NCBI GenBank assembly: GCA_016703005.1
Contig: JADJCX010000029.1
Location: 62,001-126,000, forward strand
DNA length: 64,000 bases
Direction of reading: 5' to 3'
Source of the DNA: Flavobacteriales bacterium
Lineage (GTDB): Bacteria > Bacteroidota > Bacteroidia > Flavobacteriales_F > PHOS-HE28
A model generated the notes under the pieces. It was not told the DNA's origin and did not search any database. It saw nothing but the letters and a program-made list of their open reading frames with translations. A program made the position numbers and the translations under genes. Position 1 is the stretch's first letter. The number at the start of each line of letters is the position of its first letter. This document shows positions 51,402-61,261 of this stretch, piece after piece.

Positions 51402-54400
51402 CGCAGTATCGTGACGTGGCCCGTTTGGCTGATCTCGCGGCCCACTGTTCCGTCCACGTCTTCCAGCAAGCGGTACGTCATCCGCCACACGTAGACTTCG
51501 TTGGGCAACGGTGCGCCGTTCACGGTGCCATCCCAGCCTACGCCGGGCCTGTCGGTTTCCCAGAACACATTCCCGTAGCGGTCGAAAACGCGCATGGTCA
51601 ATTCGGCAATATTCTTTCCAACGGCCATGAAGAGGTCGTTCACGCCATCGCCGTCGGGGGTGAAGGTGTTGGGCACGTAGATGGCGGCCGGGCAGAACTC
51701 GTTCACCACGGCGCTGTCCACGGCGCTGCAATCGAACTCATTTGTCACGGTAACGAAGTACCAGCCGTACGCGCCCGCGAACGTCACTTGGTTGGTGTCG
51801 CCATGGCTCCACACGAAGCCGCTTCCGGGGTTGCCCGCATCAATGGGAACGTAGTTCGGTGATTCATCCAAACACACGAAGAACTGGTGCGCGGCCATGC
51901 TCACCGGACTGGGGTTGAAATCGACGCTGATCGCATCCTGTGTGGCGCAGTATCCGTTGTTCACGGTAACGCTATAACTGTTGCCCGTGGTAACGCCCAG
52001 CGTCTGCGTTACCGCACCGGTGCTCCATTGGAAAGTCGCTCCTGCGTTGCCTGCATCCAATGTCAGCACTTGGCCCTCGCAGAGCACCGTGTCCGGCCCC
52101 AGATCAACAACAGGATAGCCGACGAACATCACATCGGCGCTGAAGGTGGCTTGGCAATCCGCGGCGTTGGTCACTACTACGCTGTAGGTATTCCCCGTTA
52201 CCGGGTTGATCGTTTGGGTGGTCGCGTTCGTGCTCCACAGATACGTGCTTCCGGGGTTACCGGCGTCGAGGGTGACCACATCGGTGATGCACGCGGTGAT
52301 ATCCTGCAGGTTGTTGACCGGCAGTGGATGGAAGAGCACGTCGATGCTATCGCGCGTGGTGCAGGAGGCGTTGCTGACATCCACCCAGTAGGTGCCGGAG
52401 GCATTCGGGGAAAGCGTCTGGCTTGTGGCGTTGGTGCTCCAGAGGAACGTCGCGCCAGCGTTGCCCGCATCCAGGATCAGCGGTTGACCAGCACATAGGG
52501 AAGTGTCGTTGCCGATGTCCACAATGGGCGGATCAACCAGCGTTACGATAGCGTCGAAGGTGCTCGTGCAGTTCTGGGGCGTGGTCACATCCACAGTGTA
52601 CGTGCCGGAAGTCGCGGCGATGATGATCTGTGTGGTGGCGCTTGTGTTCCAGCTATAGGTGCATCCGGGGTTACCGGCGTTGAGCGCGGCGGTCTGTGTG
52701 CTGCACTGCGTTACATCCACCAAGTTGTCGAGGGGGTTCGCGTTGAAGGCGATATGCACCGTGTCGGCATTCATGCACCCGTTGGCGTCGGTGACGTGTA
52801 CCCAGTAGTCGTTCGTGGTGGTAACCGTTATCTGCTGCGTGATGGCATTGGTGCTCCAGAGAACCGTGTTGCCCGGGCTGTTGGCGTTGAGCACATGACC
52901 GGTCGCGCCGCACAATGCTACATCAGGGCCAAGGCCAACAGCCGGCAATGTGTTGACCGTCACATCGAACTCGCGAATGGCTTCGCAGCCCATGGCATCG
53001 GTGATGGTCACCACGTAAAGGCCGGTGGAACCCACGGTGATCGTTTGACTTGTCGCATTCGTGCTCCACAGGAAATCGTTGCCCGCATAACCGGCATCGA
53101 GCAATACCGTCTCGCCATGGCAGATGGTACTATCGGGTGGTTGGACCAGGTCATCGAACGCGACGGTGATCCGTGTGCTGTCCGTGGCGCTGCATCCGTT
53201 CGCGTCGGTGATGGTCACAGTGTAGAGTGCCGAGGTATCAGCAAGGATCGTCGGGTTCTGTATGGTGGCCGCATTCAAATTCGAAGACGGAGCCCAGAGG
53301 TATTGCGGTCCCGGTACGTTGTGCGCAACCGTTAATGGCATGCCGAGGGCTGTGCAGACCGTATCACTCGGTGTGGCGTTGAGCAGGTAGGGAGCGTTCG
53401 TGTTGATGGTAGCACCACCAGTAAGCGTGCAACCTGTCAATCCGTCGGTGACCGTAACACTATACGTGGTGGTACCTGGAAGCGTGGCGACCGGGTTCTG
53501 GACGTTTGCGTTGTTGAGCGACGCTGCAGGAATCCACACGAACTGCAGGTTGGCGCCGCCGGTCACCGTTGCGTTCAACTGCACTTGGTCGCCGATGCAC
53601 ACTTGGTTGTCGCTCGCAGTCACCACCAGATTGCTCATGTTGCCGACCGTGATGGTGACGCTCTCATTCGCTGTGCAGCCCTCGGGCGTTGAAGCACTTA
53701 CCGTGTATGTGGAGGTACTGGCCGGTGTTGCGACCGGCGAAGCGATGGTCGTATTGTTCAAAGTGCCGTTGTTGGGCACCCAGTTGAAACTGTGGTTACT
53801 GCCTGCGCTCGGAACGGCATTCAACTGTAGCGATTGAACATTGCACACGGCGGTATCGTTGGTAACCGCCAGTGTGAACGGTAACCCGACAGTGAACATC
53901 ACCGAATCGCTGTAAACGCATTGTGTGAACGGATCCGTGGCATCCACTTTAACGATGCCGCTGTTCGTGGGCCACGCCAGCGGTTCGATCGCTGTAGCGT
54001 TACTGACGCTTGCTGCGGGGCTCCATAGATAGCTGAGTACCGTGTTGTCCCACGTACTGATCAATACTTGGTCGATCGCCCATACATCCTGACCCGCGCC
54101 GGTGCTGTTGGTTTGCTTCCACCGGAATTGCGTGTTCGCCGATTGCATGGCACCCGTGATGGGTACCGTGATCGGCGAGAACGCCGGATACGAAGCTTCA
54201 TTGAAGGTGGCGGCAATGGTCCATGGACCGCCGTTCGCGGAATACTCCAAGGCCACGTCCTCTCCCGGATCGGCATCCTCGCATGGCGCCACACCATTGG
54301 CGATCTTCAAGGAGAAGCGAACGGCGCCACCGGAGGTGACATCCATACTGATCGTGGTTGCCGTACGTGCACCCGACCCGTCGAAGAACAATGCATCACC

Positions 54401-56380
54401 CGTAATGCTGCCACAGGTCATTGAGGTGGTGCCGCCTTGGATACTGGACCAGAACGGAGCCGTTCCGCTGTTGAAGCCGTCGCGCGCGATCACCGCTTCC
54501 ACCTCCACTTGCATCGGCACTTGGTCGCCACTGCACAGAATGCTGTCGGGCGTGTGTATGTCGAACGTGATCACGTTGCCGGGATCAACATCTACCAATA
54601 TGCTGTCGCGCAAACCATCGCAACCGAACGGTGTGTTCACCTCCACCACGAACCACGTGCTTTGGTTGACGGTAGCGATGGGGTTGCTGATCGCCGGGTC
54701 GTTCAGCATTCCGGCAGGGCTCCAGCTCCATATGGCGCTGGCCGGATTCGGCAGCGAGGCCGTGAGCTGGATCGGTTGGGCGGTGCAGCCCGATGTAGCG
54801 CTCGCAGTGAGTGTGAGCGGTGGCTGCACCTGTGCTTCCACCAAGAAACTCTCGGTCACTTGGCAGCCGCTGGGCATGATGGTTCCTGTGCAGAGGACCG
54901 TGTCGCTGCTCGTTGGCACGTAGGTGAAATTCTGGGAAGTGGACAGGACGATGCCGGGGTTGCTGGCAAGCGTCCACTCATACGTGGTGAATCCGGCAGG
55001 GCCTTGCAAAGCCACCTGGCCGGTTGCGCAGATCACGGTATCGACAGGCGCGGTGGGCGTGCTGCGATCGCCGATGCTGAATGCGTAGCTCTCGCCCATG
55101 CCATAACCATAGGCATATGCTATGAAACCCGACGCCGATTGCAGACGATGTACTCCGATCGGCACGGACAACGCGCATCGTACCATGCTCGCACAGGCCG
55201 AATACGGACTGAAACTGCCTACAGGAACAGGATTGCCGTCGAGCATCAGCTGGCCGATACCGGAAGCCGGCATCACCACGCTCACGAAATGCTGGTTGAC
55301 CTGTCCACTGTTGATCGTGCGCCAACTACCGCTGAAGCTGAGGCGATCCTGTGGTGAAAGCAGCAAGCTGCTGGGATCGCCAGCGCCGCTGCAGTTGTAC
55401 CCTTCGAACAACTGCGCCGAACTGATCGGCTTATCGGCATGAATGCACACAGGCTGTGCAGCGCCGTTCACCGTGAGCGACTGGCCGGCGTTCAGCAATG
55501 CGGGTGCACCACCATCGATGGTTACCGAGGTGGCATTCTGATCGGCAGTAACCCGATAGGTGTAGCTCGAAATACCGATCAATGGGATCGTATGATGGTC
55601 GGTGCCCCAAGTCTCGATCGGCAGGCACTGCTCGAACACGTGATCGCAAGCCGGACAGACCGTGGGCAGATTGGCACACATGCTTCCACCGAACACCGCG
55701 AAAGGCCGGCACGGTCCGTTCAATACGGTTCCGTTCACCGTGGTGCCGGTGAGGTCGGTGATGTCCGAAGCGCTCATCACCTGATAAGTTTCACCTTGAT
55801 CCAAGTTAACCGTGTAGGGGACACCAGCGGCATGGCCACCATCGGTGGGCACGCTGGGAACGATCGTCACTTGAGTGCCATCCTCAGTGGCAACGATCAG
55901 CAGTTCACTGCGGTAGAAATTGTTGAAGCCAGGCAAACCCGCAGCAGCATCCACACGATAATTGAGACCCAAGGAAGCCACGGGCAATATTTGCGTTGCA
56001 TCGAGGCTGAAGTTCTGGAAGTTGGTGGCCACGACCGTCACGCTATCGGCCGCCGTGAGCAGTACGCCCATGTCGCCAACCACGTCGCCGTTGATGTTCT
56101 CCGCAGTGTTGGGGATCGTCACCGTGGCAATGCCCCCTGCGGTAACGGTGAACGCTTGGCTCCATCCCTGCAACGGAATGCTCACCGTGCCGCTGGTCGC
56201 CACATCGCTCGCAATGCTCACACGCAGGTTCTGTGCGTTGTATGCGTTCCGCATGAAGCCCAACCAGAACTCGCGGCCTTTCGTGGGTACAGCAACCGCT
56301 TGTGCGGCTGCTTCGCTTGTCCCGATCAGGGAAAGCACCAACGCTGCGCAGGTAAGCGCCGATCGAAGTAGTGAGGTCAT
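51398..56380 (-). CDS. Giant adhesin-like protein: IgGFc-binding N-domain, Ig-like repeats, type B sorting domain
   Basis: 1660 aa. Signal peptide (TSLLRSALTCAALVLSLIGT). N-terminal domain of the IgGFc-binding type (about residues 25-450; KGREFWLGFMRN, CRPFAVFGGSMCANLP, CDHVFEQCLPIETWGTD). A Reelin-like beta domain follows near 640-790 (FNSGTAPFWSSIQGG, GDALFFDGSGARTATT, EDVALEYSANGGPW, QDVWAIDQVLIST). After several Ig/PKD-like modules come seven repeats built on L-D-A-G-N-x-G-x-x-x-x-W-S-T. The end is a gliding-motility-associated type B sorting domain (YVPNTFTPDGDGVNDLF, VFDRYGNVFWET). Surface protein of the T9SS. The Met at 56380 begins the signal; the ORF upstream has no signal. Confidence 0.9.
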   Translation of the reverse strand: MTSLLRSALTCAALVLSLIGTSEAAAQAVAVPTKGREFWLGFMRNAYNAQNLRVSIASDVATSGTVSIPLQGWSQAFTVTAGGIATVTIPNTAENINGDVVGDMGVLLTAADSVTVVATNFQNFSLDATQILPVASLGLNYRVDAAAGLPGFNNFYRSELLIVATEDGTQVTIVPSVPTDGGHAAGVPYTVNLDQGETYQVMSASDITDLTGTTVNGTVLNGPCRPFAVFGGSMCANLPTVCPACDHVFEQCLPIETWGTDHHTIPLIGISSYTYRVTADQNATSVTIDGGAPALLNAGQSLTVNGAAQPVCIHADKPISSAQLFEGYNCSGAGDPSSLLLSPQDRLSFSGSWRTINSGQVNQHFVSVVMPASGIGQLMLDGNPVPVGSFSPYSACASMVRCALSVPIGVHRLQSASGFIAYAYGYGMGESYAFSIGDRSTPTAPVDTVICATGQVALQGPAGFTTYEWTLASNPGIVLSTSQNFTYVPTSSDTVLCTGTIMPSGCQVTESFLVEAQVQPPLTLTASATSGCTAQPIQLTASLPNPASAIWSWSPAGMLNDPAISNPIATVNQSTWFVVEVNTPFGCDGLRDSILVDVDPGNVITFDIHTPDSILCSGDQVPMQVEVEAVIARDGFNSGTAPFWSSIQGGTTSMTCGSITGDALFFDGSGARTATTISMDVTSGGAVRFSLKIANGVAPCEDADPGEDVALEYSANGGPWTIAATFNEASYPAFSPITVPITGAMQSANTQFRWKQTNSTGAGQDVWAIDQVLISTWDNTVLSYLWSPAASVSNATAIEPLAWPTNSGIVKVDATDPFTQCVYSDSVMFTVGLPFTLAVTNDTAVCNVQSLQLNAVPSAGSNHSFNWVPNNGTLNNTTIASPVATPASTSTYTVSASTPEGCTANESVTITVGNMSNLVVTASDNQVCIGDQVQLNATVTGGANLQFVWIPAASLNNANVQNPVATLPGTTTYSVTVTDGLTGCTLTGGATINTNAPYLLNATPSDTVCTALGMPLTVAHNVPGPQYLWAPSSNLNAATIQNPTILADTSALYTVTITDANGCSATDSTRITVAFDDLVQPPDSTICHGETVLLDAGYAGNDFLWSTNATSQTITVGSTGLYVVTITDAMGCEAIREFDVTVNTLPAVGLGPDVALCGATGHVLNANSPGNTVLWSTNAITQQITVTTTNDYWVHVTDANGCMNADTVHIAFNANPLDNLVDVTQCSTQTAALNAGNPGCTYSWNTSATTQIIIAATSGTYTVDVTTPQNCTSTFDAIVTLVDPPIVDIGNDTSLCAGQPLILDAGNAGATFLWSTNATSQTLSPNASGTYWVDVSNASCTTRDSIDVLFHPLPVNNLQDITACITDVVTLDAGNPGSTYLWSTNATTQTINPVTGNTYSVVVTNAADCQATFSADVMFVGYPVVDLGPDTVLCEGQVLTLDAGNAGATFQWSTGAVTQTLGVTTGNSYSVTVNNGYCATQDAISVDFNPSPVSMAAHQFFVCLDESPNYVPIDAGNPGSGFVWSHGDTNQVTFAGAYGWYFVTVTNEFDCSAVDSAVVNEFCPAAIYVPNTFTPDGDGVNDLFMAVGKNIAELTMRVFDRYGNVFWETDRPGVGWDGTVNGAPLPNEVYVWRMTYRLLEDVDGTVGREISQTGHVTILR

Positions 56381-56473
56381 TCGCACGTTCCGTTCCGCCA
56401 GAGTCGCGGCTTTTTTGCGGCCGTGCATACGCCGAAGACTGGCGGAAGGTTCCTGAACAGCCGGACCTGAACG

Positions 56474-56501
56474 ACGAAACCCCGACAAGTCGGGGTTTCG
56501 T
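56474..56501 (-). terminator. Hairpin terminator after the upstream giant gene
   Basis: ACGAAACCCCGA/TCGGGGTTTCGT, 12-base arms with a 4-base loop, 20 bp beyond the stop at 56521 on the minus strand, before the second giant gene. Confidence 0.75.
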
Positions 56502-56520
56502 TCGATCGCGAAAAAGGGGG

Positions 56521-59500
56521 TCAGCGCACTAATGTCACATGCCCTGTCTGCTCATAGTCCGGACTGATAACCGTGTGCTCGGCGTTCTCGAAGAAGCGGT
56601 ACTTCACTTTCCAGATGTACACACCATCCTGGCTGGTGGCACCGCCGTATGTGCCATCCCACTTCGCATCAGTGTCGGTACCGCTCTTGATCATCTCGCC
56701 CCAGCGGTCGAAAATGCGCAGTTCGATAGCGGCTATGTTATGGCCGTTCGGGAAGAACATGTCGTTGACACCATCGCCATCGGGGGTGAAGGTGTTGGGC
56801 ACGTAGATGGCGCTGTGGCAGTATTCCTGCACCAGTATTGAATCAAGGATAGAGCAATCCAGCGGGGTGGTGAGCTGCACCATGAACCAACCGTAATCCT
56901 CGGCCAAGATGATCTGTGTTGTTTCACCCGTTGGGCTCCACACATACGTATTGCCAGGGTTCTCTCCACTGAGCACAGCATGGTAGGGCGGATCGTCGAA
57001 ACAGATCGTCAGCTCGCTCACCGACAGTTCGTTCGGTAGCGGGTTGAAGACCACGTTGATGGAATCGCGCGTCACGCAGTAGTCGTTGTACACATCCACC
57101 CACACGTTCTCGCTTTCGATCAGGGTGATCGTTTGCGAATTCGCACCCGTGCTCCAGGTGAACACGCAGGTGTCGTTCTGGGCATCGAGCGTCAGTTGCT
57201 CCGTATCGCATAGCGCCGTATCGGCTCCCAGATCCACGACCGGGAACGGGATGAAGATCAACGTGGCTTCGGCACTGTCGGTGCAGATGGTAGGAGTGGT
57301 CACGACCACACTGTAAGTGCCATCGGTCGCTGTGACGTCAATGGTCTGCGTGGTTTCACCTGTTGGGCTCCACAGATATGCAGCACCAGGATTACCGGCG
57401 TTCAGCGTGATCGTTTCGCTTACGCACACCACTGTATCACTGATGACGATCACGGGCAGCGGATCGAAGACGACGGCGATGGTATCGCTGTTCAAACAAT
57501 CATTGCCATCGATCACATCAACGCTGAAGGGGCCATTGACCGTAGTGCTGATGGTCTGCGTTTGTGCCGTGGTGTTCCACAAGTATGTGCTGCCGGGATT
57601 GCCCGCATCGAGCAACCAGTTCTGGCCCACGCACAGCGATGTGTCCGGGCCCAGATAGACAACAGGTAACGGATCCACCGTGACGTTGGTGGTGAAGCTT
57701 ACCGAGCAACCGAGCTGCGTATCGGTCATGGTGCAGGTATACGCTCCCGCGCTGTTAACCGTGATGGTCTGTGAGGTATCACCCGTGCTCCAACTGTGGT
57801 CCGCCCACGGATAACCTGCATCGATCACCATGCTCTGTCCTTGGCACAACGAACTATCCGCGATGAACGTGAGGCTGCTGAAGCTCACCGTAACGGTCAC
57901 GGTATCGAAAGCAGAACAGTTAACCCCATCCCCGACTTCCACGATGTAAGTCATGGTGCTATCGAAGGTGATAGTGGGTGCCGCAGTGTTCGAGAAGTTG
58001 AGATACTGCGCCGGCTCCCACTGGATGATCGGGTTCACCGTTGAGTAGGTGACGCCGAGTTGCATGCCGAGAGCGCTGCACACCGTGGTGTCGTTACCGG
58101 CGAACACGCCGCTCACGTTGGTAACGTTTATGAACACACTGTCGGCCAGCACGCAACCGCTCAACGTGTCGGTCGCGATCACGCTGTACCACTCATCCTG
58201 CATGGGCTGGGCATTCGGGCTTTGCACGTTCCCATTGCTGAGGCCTGTCAATGGGGCCCATTGGAACGACATGTTGGCCGCACCACCCACGTTGGCGTTC
58301 AGCGTAACGATGTCGCCTGCGCAGATATCCGCATCGGTTGTGGTAACGGTAAGGTTCAGCGCGGCGGAAACGATGATCTGAACGTCCCCGGTCGCCGTAC
58401 AGCCTTCTTGACTGGTCACCGTAACGGTGTAGGTCGTTGTAACAACCGGCGTTACTGTAGGGCTGGCTGCGAAGATGCTGGTGATGTTCGTGTTGGGCGC
58501 CCACAGATAGTCGTGGTTGGTGCCTCCGCTTGGAATGGCATCCAACTGGATCCCGGCGATATCGCAGATCGCCGTGTCGGGGGTCATGGTCAGCGTGAAG
58601 GGTTGGCCTACATCGATGAACAGACTGTCGTTGTATTGGCAACTGGTGTTCACATCGGTGCTGGTCACATAGTACCAGCCGCTGGTCACCGGGTAGGCCA
58701 TCGGATCGATGATGCCGGCGTTGCTCAGTGTAGCCGCTGGCGTCCATGAAATGGTGAGCCCGACAGCATTCTCAACGGCAATGGATACATCGTCAAGTTG
58801 CCAATTGTCTTCGCCCGCTCCGGTGAAGTTGGGCTGCACCCAGCGGAACCGCGTGCTCGCCGTCATCGCCCCTGCCGGGATCGGTTCATCGATCTGCGTC
58901 CATGTGGCGTAGAGGTATTCCCAGTAGGTATTGATCGTGGTCCATGCGCCACCGCCGTTGGTGCTGTATTGCAGCAGCACGTCTTCGCCGGGATCGGCGT
59001 TGTCGCAAGGCGCCACGCCATCGCTGATCTTCAGGTTGAAGCGGATAGTGCCGCCTTGCAACAGGTTCAGATCGACGGTCTGTGCTTCACGTGTGGGGCC
59101 CGGGCCATCGAAGTGCAACGCATTGCCGCCGATGGAACCGCACACGTTGCTCAATGCACCGCCTGCAGTGGTGCTCCATAGCGCTGGGTTCAGTGCGGTG
59201 TCCAGTGTATCGCTGACGATGGTCTGATGGATCTCCAAATTCAACTGCGCGCTATCGCCAGCACACAACATCGTTGGGTCGCTGGTCGCTTCATACAGCA
59301 GCACGTCGCCGGGGATCACTTCAATATAGATGCTGTCCACGGCCACGGCGCAGCCGTTCAGCGTGCTCACGCTCACATAGAACCAACCGCTGTGGGCAGG
59401 AGTAGCGATGGGGTTCGGCAAGCTGCCATCGTCCAATGGTGCATCGGGCCACCAGTTGTAGAGGTAGGTGCCCGCCGGGTTCGGTACCACTTCCAGCTGC

Positions 59501-61155
59501 ACTTCTTCATATGCACAGACCTGTATTACCGCAGGGCCCGCAACGCCGTTGGCGAACATGTCAAGCACTGGTGGATCGTCGATCTCAACGCTGAAGAAAT
59601 ACTGCTGCTCACAGAAGCTCTGGTTCTCGTAGCCCGTAACCACGTACACATCGCTGGCGGGTGGTACGAACGTGTAGCTGAGACCGAAGTACAGCGTATC
59701 AGCAGGGTTGCTGATGGTATTCCACCATGGATTGAAGATCGGTACCGGTGGTGCAAGTGTCAGCGTGCCGGTACTGTCCAGCCCGCAGAACACACTGTCA
59801 ACGACAAGTGGCGGTACCGGCGTGAACGCACCGACGGAGTATGCATAGGTCTCCGCACTACCTGCGCCATATACATAGGCACTCAAGCCACCGACACATT
59901 CCAATGTGTGACTTCCGGGCGTTAGGGTCACCGAGCCGTAGCTCATGGTTGGGCATGCCGGGTATGCCGAGAACGTACCCAGCGGGATCTGCGCTCCATC
60001 GAGATAGACGCTTGCTGTGTTTGCTGTTTCCGTTACGATGTTCAGGAAGTGGGAAGTGATCACCGTGCTCACGACCGTACCGAACGTTATGCGATCGATC
60101 TGCTGCTCCTCCGCGTTGAGGATCAGGAGGGCAGGGTCGCCGAGGTTAGGGTTCAACGTATTGCACGTAACGCCCTCCATGTACTGCGCGACACTGATCG
60201 GCAGATTGCTTTCTATGCAGTTCGCCGTCGCTTGGAAATTGTACTCGGTCCATTGACCGGCGCTGAAGGCGATGGGCGCGCCGCCGTTGATGGTGACCTG
60301 CGTGCCGTTGTCGCGCGCCATGATCCGGTACGTGTATCCGCTCATCTGGCTGAAAGGGACCGTATAGTACTTCGTGCCCCATGCCGAGGTAGGCAGGTTC
60401 TGGTCGTACACGTGATCACAGGCCGTACAAGAGTTCGGCACCTTGGTACATACGCTTCCGCCGAACACCGCAAAGGGGCGACAGGAGCCACTGGCGGCCG
60501 TACCTCTTACCAAACTGCCTTGTAGGTCCGTGGCATCGCTCTGTGCCTGCACTTGGTACGTCTCGCCGCTGTCCAACTGCACGATCCATGGAACACCGGC
60601 AAGGTGTCCGCCAGCAGTATTGGCTGTGGCAGTGATCTCCACCTCAGTGCCATCCTTGGTGGCAACGATCAGGAATTCGCTCACCAAGTCCGCGATACCA
60701 CCGTAGCCGTAGTAGCAGAACACGCGATAATCGGTTCCCAGCGATTGAACCGGGTAGATCACCGCAGCATCGGCTGTGTATTGCTCGAAGTTGATGGCGA
60801 ACACCGCAACGGTATCCTGAGTCTGGATCAGGATCGACTTGTTATCGACCACTTCGCTGCCGAAGTGCATGGCAGCCACCACGTTCGGGAGGGTAACGGT
60901 GGTGGTGACGTTGGCGGTAACGCTGAAGGGGATCGTAGTGCCCGTCAAGGGCATGGTCAGCACCCCGCTGGTATTCACCGGGCTGCTGATGAACACATCC
61001 AAGCTGTTGGCCGCGCCGCCCTGAAAGCCTTTCATGAATCCGATCCAGAACTCTTTGCCCATCGTAGGCACAACACCGGCCTGTCCGTGGGCCACAGGCG
61101 CTATGAGCCCAACAAATAGAGAAAGCCAAAACGCGCGGCGAAGGATGCGGCCCAT
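56521..61155 (-). CDS. Giant adhesin-like paralogue: IgGFc-binding N-domain, Ig-like repeats, type B sorting domain
   Basis: 1544 aa, same architecture as its downstream neighbour. Signal peptide (FWLSLFVGLIAPVAHGQ). IgGFc-binding-type N-domain (about 25-450; GKEFWIGFMKG, CRPFAVFGGSVCTKVP, CDHVYDQNLPTSAWGTK). Reelin-like domain (about 640-800; GGNALHFDGPGPTREAQT, GEDVLLQYSTNGGGAW, EDNWQLDDVSIAVE). PKD/Ig-like modules, then five L-D-A-G-N-type repeats (for example LDAGNPGSTYLWNTTAQTQT). Type B sorting domain at the end (YVPNTFTPDGDGVNDMFF, IFDRWGEMIKSG, DGVYIWKVKYRF). The repeat count and several insert regions differ between the two genes. Likely surface-attached and involved in adhesion or cell-cell contact; binding of antibody is not implied by the domain name. 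Confidence 0.9.
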   Translation of the reverse strand: MGRILRRAFWLSLFVGLIAPVAHGQAGVVPTMGKEFWIGFMKGFQGGAANSLDVFISSPVNTSGVLTMPLTGTTIPFSVTANVTTTVTLPNVVAAMHFGSEVVDNKSILIQTQDTVAVFAINFEQYTADAAVIYPVQSLGTDYRVFCYYGYGGIADLVSEFLIVATKDGTEVEITATANTAGGHLAGVPWIVQLDSGETYQVQAQSDATDLQGSLVRGTAASGSCRPFAVFGGSVCTKVPNSCTACDHVYDQNLPTSAWGTKYYTVPFSQMSGYTYRIMARDNGTQVTINGGAPIAFSAGQWTEYNFQATANCIESNLPISVAQYMEGVTCNTLNPNLGDPALLILNAEEQQIDRITFGTVVSTVITSHFLNIVTETANTASVYLDGAQIPLGTFSAYPACPTMSYGSVTLTPGSHTLECVGGLSAYVYGAGSAETYAYSVGAFTPVPPLVVDSVFCGLDSTGTLTLAPPVPIFNPWWNTISNPADTLYFGLSYTFVPPASDVYVVTGYENQSFCEQQYFFSVEIDDPPVLDMFANGVAGPAVIQVCAYEEVQLEVVPNPAGTYLYNWWPDAPLDDGSLPNPIATPAHSGWFYVSVSTLNGCAVAVDSIYIEVIPGDVLLYEATSDPTMLCAGDSAQLNLEIHQTIVSDTLDTALNPALWSTTAGGALSNVCGSIGGNALHFDGPGPTREAQTVDLNLLQGGTIRFNLKISDGVAPCDNADPGEDVLLQYSTNGGGAWTTINTYWEYLYATWTQIDEPIPAGAMTASTRFRWVQPNFTGAGEDNWQLDDVSIAVENAVGLTISWTPAATLSNAGIIDPMAYPVTSGWYYVTSTDVNTSCQYNDSLFIDVGQPFTLTMTPDTAICDIAGIQLDAIPSGGTNHDYLWAPNTNITSIFAASPTVTPVVTTTYTVTVTSQEGCTATGDVQIIVSAALNLTVTTTDADICAGDIVTLNANVGGAANMSFQWAPLTGLSNGNVQSPNAQPMQDEWYSVIATDTLSGCVLADSVFINVTNVSGVFAGNDTTVCSALGMQLGVTYSTVNPIIQWEPAQYLNFSNTAAPTITFDSTMTYIVEVGDGVNCSAFDTVTVTVSFSSLTFIADSSLCQGQSMVIDAGYPWADHSWSTGDTSQTITVNSAGAYTCTMTDTQLGCSVSFTTNVTVDPLPVVYLGPDTSLCVGQNWLLDAGNPGSTYLWNTTAQTQTISTTVNGPFSVDVIDGNDCLNSDTIAVVFDPLPVIVISDTVVCVSETITLNAGNPGAAYLWSPTGETTQTIDVTATDGTYSVVVTTPTICTDSAEATLIFIPFPVVDLGADTALCDTEQLTLDAQNDTCVFTWSTGANSQTITLIESENVWVDVYNDYCVTRDSINVVFNPLPNELSVSELTICFDDPPYHAVLSGENPGNTYVWSPTGETTQIILAEDYGWFMVQLTTPLDCSILDSILVQEYCHSAIYVPNTFTPDGDGVNDMFFPNGHNIAAIELRIFDRWGEMIKSGTDTDAKWDGTYGGATSQDGVYIWKVKYRFFENAEHTVISPDYEQTGHVTLVR

Positions 61156-61180
61156 GTAAGGATGCGGTTAAAAAACGTCG

Positions 61181-61188
61181 TGAAAGTA
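61181..61188 (-). promoter_or_regulatory. -7 promoter element (TACTTTCA) for the giant gene
   Basis: Minus-strand TACTTTCA, 25 bp upstream of the start at 61155. Confidence 0.5.
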
Positions 61189-61261
61189 GGCTTCCCAGTT
61201 CAGCCCGTAGGCCGTTGACGCTGGTTACTCGACTATCGTTGCCACGGTGGTGGCATATCGT

